Below, one piece after another: positions 13,859-17,602 of a stretch of DNA of 17,602 nt. Source of the DNA: CAYONQ01 sp964405375. GTDB lineage: Bacteria; Planctomycetota; Phycisphaerae; Sedimentisphaerales; Anaerobacaceae. Made by a program: the position numbers and the translations under genes. The DNA is taken from positions 1 to 17,602 of the forward strand of contig CAYONQ010000061.1 of NCBI GenBank assembly GCA_964405375.1. The letters run 5' to 3'. Below the pieces are notes generated by a model. The model did not search any database, had not been told where the DNA came from, and saw nothing but the letters and a program-made list of their open reading frames with translations. How positions within the stretch are numbered: the stretch's first letter is position 1; each line of letters begins with the position of its first letter.

Positions 13859-15481
13859 TTAAAACTCACCGGATGGGAATGGATGGTCTGTATTTATCGC
13901 CTGATTGGTGGTTTCCGAGAGATTGTCCCACATAGCGGCTGCTCTGTCCAATAGCCCGAGGTTCTGGAGAACAATCGAGATATTAACCGTTGCGTCTGCG
14001 GAGGTAAAATTGTTTTCGAGTAAATGGTCAAGGTTAATCAGCGACGATGCGAACTTCAGCCGATTGCAATAAAGCAAGGCCGTTTTGTAATGCAGCTCAA
14101 GCGTATCCTTATCAAGACAATCAGGGGCGGTTAGCCGGTCCAGCACGAGTTGCTTCTGGTCTGTTTCAAACAGGCAGACCGTTAGTTTGCTGTTGGCTCT
14201 GGCGTGTGTAGGATTTATCGCTAACACGGTCTGGAAGGACTTGATGGCGTCGCTTAATCTTCCGACACCCATCATCAGGACGCCGAGGCGATAGTGTAAG
14301 TCGGGGTTTTGCGGCCGATGGGCGATTTGTTGGCGATGTGCGGTGATTACGGTTTCGATGAGATTGGCCGGGTCGTCCCAGTTATGAGATGTCGGGTTTT
14401 CGCCGAAGCCGGCCTTGAATTGCAGTGTAGCTGTCTCGGCGAAAAGCAATGAGCTGTTCGGCTGAATTGCCGCAGCCAGTGATAACGTCACCGTCGCATC
14501 GAGGACGTTGCCGGCCAATTTCTGGGCGGTTGCCAGACCGAGGTAGGCATCAACTATCTGGTCGTTTATCTCGACGGCTCTATTGAATTGTTGTGCGGCG
14601 GGCTGGAGGGCATTTATCTGTAGATATTGTGTGCCGAGCTTAATGGTTGCTTCCAAAAAGTCAGGCCGAATACGCAGCGCCTCCTCGTATTGTGAAACGG
14701 CGTCGGCGGTGGCGCCTAACATACTGAGGATGTCGGCATATTTGACAATTAAATCCACCCTCTCGGGGTGTTCCTGCAACAAGTCCTCGAGTTGCTCGGC
14801 TGCGTCGTGGAGCTGGCCGTCGGCGATGAGCTGGTTTAAATAATCGTCTTCTATGGGGAAATTGTCCGGATGTATCAGAATTGCGATGTTAAATGTCTCA
14901 ATGGCCCTGGTGTAGTCGGCGTTGGCAATGTACAGGTGCCCGAGCATTACAAGCGTTGATATATCATCAGGATACTCGTTTCTTAACAGCTCATATTCGG
15001 CAATGGTCTTTTCCAACTGGCTGTTTTTGAGATAAATGGCAGCCAGACGTTGTCTTGGAAGCTGGAGGTAGTTTTTAAACTTCAGACAATCCTGATAAAA
15101 TTCAATTGCCTGGGACTCTTTACCGAGTCGTTCGTAGCAGCGACCAAGGGCATAAAGTGCCATCGTATTGTTCGGCTGCCGCAGATAGACCGAGTTTAGT
15201 TCTTCGATGGCACTTTGCAACTGGTTTTCGTACAGGCATATTGCCGCTGATGCCAATCTACCGCGTGCACAGGATGGATTCTCGAAAAGATAGAGGCGCA
15301 ACTGTTCGGCGGCTGTTTCGAGTTTCCTGACGGCTATCAGTTCGATGACTTTGCTTAGCTGTTGCGATTGTGCGGATTTACTGTTGGCCTTGTGAAATTC
15401 GACCGTGTTCAGCCAGTGCCATATCAAATCGGCCGTATCGGCTGTTATCGCCCTGCCGAGAATTTCCAGTAGTTTACTCAT
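13859..15481 (-). CDS. Soluble multi-TPR protein
   Basis: 540 aa with no signal peptide or membrane helix. Tetratricopeptide-type helical repeats run through nearly all of it: clear units include ALGRCYERLGKESQAIEFYQ, LVMLGHLYIANADYTRAIET, VKYADILSMLGATADAVSQY, IKLGTQYLQINALQPAAQQF and YRLGVLMMGVGRLSDAIKSF, with weaker ones between. TPR arrays are protein-binding scaffolds; no catalytic domain is attached. A non-TPR head (about 1-45, LIWHWLNTVEF) may bind a specific partner. It converges on the FloA operon (203 nt between the two stops) and its start is 363 nt from the response-regulator stop, with which it could share a transcript. No clear Shine-Dalgarno. Partner and pathway cannot be read from the sequence. 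Confidence 0.85.
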   Translation of the reverse strand: MSKLLEILGRAITADTADLIWHWLNTVEFHKANSKSAQSQQLSKVIELIAVRKLETAAEQLRLYLFENPSCARGRLASAAICLYENQLQSAIEELNSVYLRQPNNTMALYALGRCYERLGKESQAIEFYQDCLKFKNYLQLPRQRLAAIYLKNSQLEKTIAEYELLRNEYPDDISTLVMLGHLYIANADYTRAIETFNIAILIHPDNFPIEDDYLNQLIADGQLHDAAEQLEDLLQEHPERVDLIVKYADILSMLGATADAVSQYEEALRIRPDFLEATIKLGTQYLQINALQPAAQQFNRAVEINDQIVDAYLGLATAQKLAGNVLDATVTLSLAAAIQPNSSLLFAETATLQFKAGFGENPTSHNWDDPANLIETVITAHRQQIAHRPQNPDLHYRLGVLMMGVGRLSDAIKSFQTVLAINPTHARANSKLTVCLFETDQKQLVLDRLTAPDCLDKDTLELHYKTALLYCNRLKFASSLINLDHLLENNFTSADATVNISIVLQNLGLLDRAAAMWDNLSETTNQAINTDHPFPSGEF

Positions 15482-15844
15482 AAACTCGTTGCTCGTGATA
15501 AGGAGATACGGGTTTCCTATTCACTATTTATTTCCTTAAGTTGTATCGACAATAAACGAGGGGTTGTTAATTGCTTACCGGCCAATTACTTACCCAGACG
15601 TCCGTTTTGTATGGTGTGTGTGGCGGTTGTGTGTGGTGTATGGATTGTTGGGATTTTAGAAAGTCTGTCGGATTATATGGTTTGCCCCCCCTGCCCAAAA
15701 GCTAACATTCGAGCCATAGAACGTCTCATAAAAGCAGCTTTTGCTGTAAATACAGGAAGGATGTTTTTAATGGTAATGAGAGTCGTTGTATTTAGGGCTA
15801 TAAGTATAGCATAGCATAGCTTTGCTTGGATTATTCTGCTAATC
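15482..15844. other. Intergenic region between TPR gene and response regulator
   Basis: 363 nt without a convincing gene; short open frames on either strand have no start signal or recognisable product. It holds an imperfect direct repeat, AATTGCTTACC (15569-15579) and AATTACTTACC (15584-15594), a GT-rich stretch on the plus strand (about 15605-15650), a C7 tract (15685-15691), a perfect TATAAT on the minus strand (15677-15672) with no good -35 box, three ATAGC steps near 15805-15820, and a 6-bp hairpin (GGATTA 15828-15833 with TAATCC 15840-15845) right at the response-regulator stop, lacking a U run. Confidence 0.6.
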
Positions 15845-16327
15845 CTATTTTGCCTTCTGGGTCTGCCTTTCCAGTTCACTTAAATAAGCCAATGTGCGTT
15901 CGAGCTTGTCGCTTAGATGCTTTAACTTCAGCATAGTTTTGACCCTTGTTAACAGCTCCAGCTTGTTGACCGGCTTGCTGATAAAGTCGTCGGTGCCTGA
16001 ATCAATGCCGCGTTCAATGTCGCCGAATTCGTTAAGTGCGGTTACCATAATCACCGGTATGTCGGTGGTTTTCGGGTCGTTTTTTATCCTCTTGCAGACC
16101 TCAAAGCCGCTCATCTTGGGCATCATCACGTCCAGCAAAACCAAATCGGGCGGCTGGTTTGCTATAATCTTCAGGGCCTGCGGCCCATCGTATGCGGGGA
16201 CCGTTTCGCAGTCCATATTCTCAAGGTAGGCCTGTAGCAGTTCAAGATTCTGCTGATTGTCGTCAACGACCAGTATTGTCGGTGTTTTCTCTTGCTGGGC
16301 TTCTGCTTCAGCTTTTTTCGCTGCCAT
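15845..16327 (-). CDS. Stand-alone response regulator (CheY/PleD-type receiver)
   Basis: 160 aa. An 11-residue Ala/Lys/Glu-rich lead is followed by one complete receiver domain (about 16-138): acidic pair Asp22/Asp23 (VVDD), phospho-acceptor Asp66 in LLDVMMPKMSGFE, Thr96 in MVTA and Lys118 in FISKP. After it comes a short charged helix (about 128-160, KLKHLSDKLERTLAYL) likely to be a coiled coil; there is no DNA-binding or enzymatic output domain, so it should act by protein contact. The start at 16327 is chosen over an in-frame ATG at 16405 because AAAGGAG (16344-16338) lies 10 nt before it and the longer version would overlap the upstream gene by 71 nt. It is translationally coupled to the 89-aa gene, whose stop adjoins the Shine-Dalgarno, and is probably phosphorylated by the divergent histidine kinase. 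Confidence 0.9.
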   Translation of the reverse strand: MAAKKAEAEAQQEKTPTILVVDDNQQNLELLQAYLENMDCETVPAYDGPQALKIIANQPPDLVLLDVMMPKMSGFEVCKRIKNDPKTTDIPVIMVTALNEFGDIERGIDSGTDDFISKPVNKLELLTRVKTMLKLKHLSDKLERTLAYLSELERQTQKAK

Positions 16328-16334
16328 TTTTAAG

Positions 16335-16604
16335 CTACTCCTTTTTGCTGCTTGTATGATTTTCGATAAATTGCCGGATTTCCGGCCTGATGTATACGTT
16401 TTCAATATCCACTATTCTTGACACTGCTTCAGCACAAAGGGCCGCCACTTCGCCCGAAGAGGCCTGGGTATCGACGAAGAAGAACGGCTGTCCCTTCACG
16501 GTACAAAGCCCCCCGCCGGCCCCGCCAAGCGGCTCGGTGCGGACAGTAACGCTGTTTGCCTCCAATAGTGCCAAAAGCTGCTCTAAAATCCTTTGCTCAT
16601 TCAT
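16335..16604 (-). CDS. 89-aa conserved-looking protein of unknown function
   Basis: 89 aa, no membrane helix or signal peptide, not recognised. The first 20 residues are helical (ILEQLLALLEANSVTV), followed by a Gly-rich turn and beta-hairpin-like core (EPLGGAGGGLCTVKGQPFFFVD, residues about 24-45) and a helical C-terminus. The pattern LGG-GGG-C plus a hydrophobic strand ending in VD looks like a small alpha/beta fold. It is the first gene of a two-gene operon with the response regulator and lies across 178 nt from the divergent kinase, so a role in the same signalling pathway is likely. The antisense frame is also open but has no family features. The ATG is preceded by no clear Shine-Dalgarno. 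Confidence 0.75.
   Translation of the reverse strand: MNEQRILEQLLALLEANSVTVRTEPLGGAGGGLCTVKGQPFFFVDTQASSGEVAALCAEAVSRIVDIENVYIRPEIRQFIENHTSSKKE
16338..16344 (-). promoter_or_regulatory. Shine-Dalgarno of the response regulator, abutting the upstream stop
   Basis: Minus-strand AAAGGAG directly precedes the TAG stop (16337-16335) of the 89-aa gene and lies 10 nt before the ATG at 16327. This sets the receiver start and points to translational coupling. Confidence 0.75.
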
Positions 16605-16614
16605 ACTTCATTGT

Positions 16615-16642
16615 TCGTGACTGGTGATTCGTATCTCGTACG
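16615..16642. repeat. Degenerate heptamer repeat, TCGTATC type
   Basis: TCGTGAC, TGGTGAT, TCGTATC, TCGTACG in exact 7-nt phase. The unit is the same as CGTATCT at 1904-1952 in another register, about 14.7 kb away. Confidence 0.55.
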
Positions 16643-16711
16643 TCTCCCTGCAGCAAATAGCAGAGACATTGTTCAAGAAAAATCGTCTTAGAGGTCGATA
16701 TAAGTAAAGAG

Positions 16712-16720
16712 TTATCCACA
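16712..16720 (+). promoter_or_regulatory. Perfect DnaA-box sequence
   Basis: TTATCCACA, the strong E. coli DnaA-box consensus, in the divergent control region. A single box is not an origin; it may be a regulatory DnaA site or chance. Confidence 0.35.
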
Positions 16721-16736
16721 GGATGCCTAACGGCAG
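16715..16736 (+). repeat. 22-nt repeated element, copy A
   Basis: Nineteen of 22 positions match copy B at 16843-16864. It contains the small inverted repeat TGCC-TAAC-GGCA and overlaps the DnaA-box sequence. Confidence 0.5.
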
Positions 16737-16782
16737 ATGCCTTACGCAAGACTGAACAGTATTTTATAGCGGGAACAGGGGT

Positions 16783-17583
16783 TTGACAAGTATTATCGAA
16801 AAACGGCTTTCTCTGCATAAACAGCTGGCAAATCAACAGCAGTCCACAGGACGCCTTACGGCGGAAAATAACGGCTTGAGATTGCAGATTGGCCGGCTCC
16901 AGGCCCTTGCCAACATCGGTATGACCACCTCTATGATAGCCCACGAAATCAACAATTTGCTTACCCCTGTGGCCAACTATGCGGATGTTGCCTTGAAGAA
17001 TCCGGGTGAAAATGGTCTGGTCGAAAAGGCGCTGCAGAAAACCGTCCGAAATTGCAGGCACGCCTCGAAGATTATGGAAAGTATGCTTGCAGTGGCGAAC
17101 AGTGAGCCACAGGAGAAAAAGGACGTCCGGCTGATTACGCTGGTTGACGAGATTTTCGGCTGTCTGTGCCGGGATTTTGCGAAAGACGGGATAACGGTGA
17201 AAATTCAAATTCCCGAAGATTCGGCGGTCCGGGCGGTGCCGGTGCAGATTCAGCAGGTCCTGATGAACCTGATTCTTAACGCCCGTAATGCAATGCTACC
17301 GCGCGGCGGTATCTTAACCATCAAAGCTCAGGAAGGTCCTGACGCTGTTCAAATAGAAGTTTGCGATACCGGCTGCGGGATTGAACCGGCGGATTTAGAG
17401 AATATCTTTGAACCGTTTTTCACTGCGAACACAAATGAGAAGCCCTCTTCACAAGACGGTGGTTACGGCCTTGGTCTTGCCTTCTGCAAGGAAGTAATAG
17501 ACTCGCATAGAGGTCAAATTTCAGTTGAGTCCGAACCGGCAAAGGGAAGCACGTTTAGAATAATCCTGCCTAAAAATGGTTAA
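16783..17583 (+). CDS. Soluble sensor histidine kinase
   Basis: 266 aa. An N-terminal coiled coil (about 6-42) runs into the dimerisation/phosphoacceptor helix with His54 in MIAHEINNLLTP, then a HATPase_c domain: N box NLILNARNAM (Asn166), G1 box DTGCGI (195-200), F box FEPFF (209-213) and G2 box YGLGLAF (228-234). It has no membrane segment or recognisable sensor domain, so the signal must come through the coiled coil or a partner protein. The expected partner is the stand-alone receiver encoded divergently. The start is uncertain: in frame, the first possible codon after the stop at 16753 is TTG at 16783, with AGGGG only 1 nt before it, and the next ATG is Met47, inside the H-box helix. A TTG start is therefore the best call. 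The stop at 17581-17583 is 19 nt from the window edge. Confidence 0.88.
   Translation: MTSIIEKRLSLHKQLANQQQSTGRLTAENNGLRLQIGRLQALANIGMTTSMIAHEINNLLTPVANYADVALKNPGENGLVEKALQKTVRNCRHASKIMESMLAVANSEPQEKKDVRLITLVDEIFGCLCRDFAKDGITVKIQIPEDSAVRAVPVQIQQVLMNLILNARNAMLPRGGILTIKAQEGPDAVQIEVCDTGCGIEPADLENIFEPFFTANTNEKPSSQDGGYGLGLAFCKEVIDSHRGQISVESEPAKGSTFRIILPKNG
16843..16864 (+). repeat. 22-nt repeated element, copy B
   Basis: Lies inside the histidine kinase gene (codons ~21-28, STGRLTAE). It contains CGCC-TTAC-GGCG; relative to copy A the outer T-A pair of the stem is replaced by C-G, keeping the pairing. Confidence 0.5.
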
Positions 17584-17601
17584 CCGGTTAATTGGTTGAT
17601 T
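17578..17601. repeat. GGTTAANN octamer repeat at the window edge
   Basis: GGTTAACC, GGTTAATT, GGTTGATT: three 8-nt units starting in the last codons of the kinase. They may continue beyond the window. Confidence 0.4.
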
Positions 17602-17602
17602 T

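Larger units (their letters stand above)
16605..16782. promoter_or_regulatory. Divergent control region of the two-component genes
   Basis: 178 nt shared by the response-regulator operon (-) and the histidine kinase (+). It contains heptamer repeats (16615-16642), a perfect DnaA-box match (16712-16720), one copy of a 22-nt element (16715-16736) and a GATGCCT direct repeat with 14-bp spacing (16722-16728, 16736-16742). I could not place confident -35/-10 boxes. Confidence 0.5.

Noticed and set aside
15657..15730. Sigma-54 promoter on the minus strand (TGGCTCG...TTAGC)
   Set aside because: The GG and GC elements are 11 nt apart rather than 10, and the GC box is poor.
15611..15879. Short frames of 67-68 aa on both strands between the TPR gene and the response regulator
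   Set aside because: No ribosome sites or recognisable features; the minus-strand one overlaps the receiver gene end.
16328..16405. Upstream ATG at 16405 for the response regulator
   Set aside because: It overlaps the 89-aa gene by 71 nt, while the ATG at 16327 has a good Shine-Dalgarno.
16597..17208. 203-aa minus-strand frame opposite the histidine kinase
   Set aside because: The kinase on the plus strand has all catalytic boxes; this antisense frame has none and also crosses the control region.

Overview
The window (about 17.6 kb) looks like the chromosome of an uncultured planctomycete, probably of the Phycisphaerae/Sedimentisphaerales type. The clues are the PVC-specific 'small basic protein' at 3318-3578, a TMTC-like membrane protein with a TPR tail next to an NfeD/FloA cluster, many genes with weak or no Shine-Dalgarno sequence, and intergenic DNA full of degenerate short repeats. 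The lineage is an inference from family content. There is no rRNA or tRNA gene, recognisable transposase or CRISPR array.

Layout. (1) 3-1844 (-): an A+T-rich gene for a membrane-anchored HerA/DUF87-like ATPase that lacks everything downstream of its Walker A region. (2) 1845-2480: a long divergent intergenic region with degenerate 7-nt tandem repeats, two strong inverted repeats and eleven T-tracts spaced by one helical turn. (3) 2481-3651 (+): a single-pass membrane protein with a SPOR-like exterior domain, the small basic protein, and a clear intrinsic terminator. (4) 3669-7293 (+): a SAM methyltransferase, a class I/II aminotransferase and a Na/Pi cotransporter-PhoU fusion, each apparently a separate unit. 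(5) 7393-13655 (+): a TMTC/O-mannosyltransferase-like TPR protein, then a compact cluster of long NfeD, short NfeD, flotillin-like FloA and a small proline-rich membrane protein. (6) 13859-15481 (-): a soluble protein made almost entirely of TPR-like repeats, converging on the FloA cluster. (7) 15845-16604 (-) and 16783-17583 (+): a two-gene operon (89-aa unknown protein plus stand-alone response regulator) divergent from a soluble histidine kinase.

How the genes fit together. The NfeD-NfeD-FloA cluster is the standard flotillin scaffold set, acting in membrane microdomain organisation; the proline-rich protein immediately downstream is a candidate accessory subunit. The kinase, receiver protein and 89-aa protein probably form one signalling unit, since they share a 178-bp intergenic control region carrying a perfect DnaA-box match and a duplicated 22-nt element. 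No well-known defence or biosynthetic system is complete here. The most unusual material is non-coding: the shared 7-nt periodicity of sequence-unrelated intergenic repeats, and the phased T-tract array.
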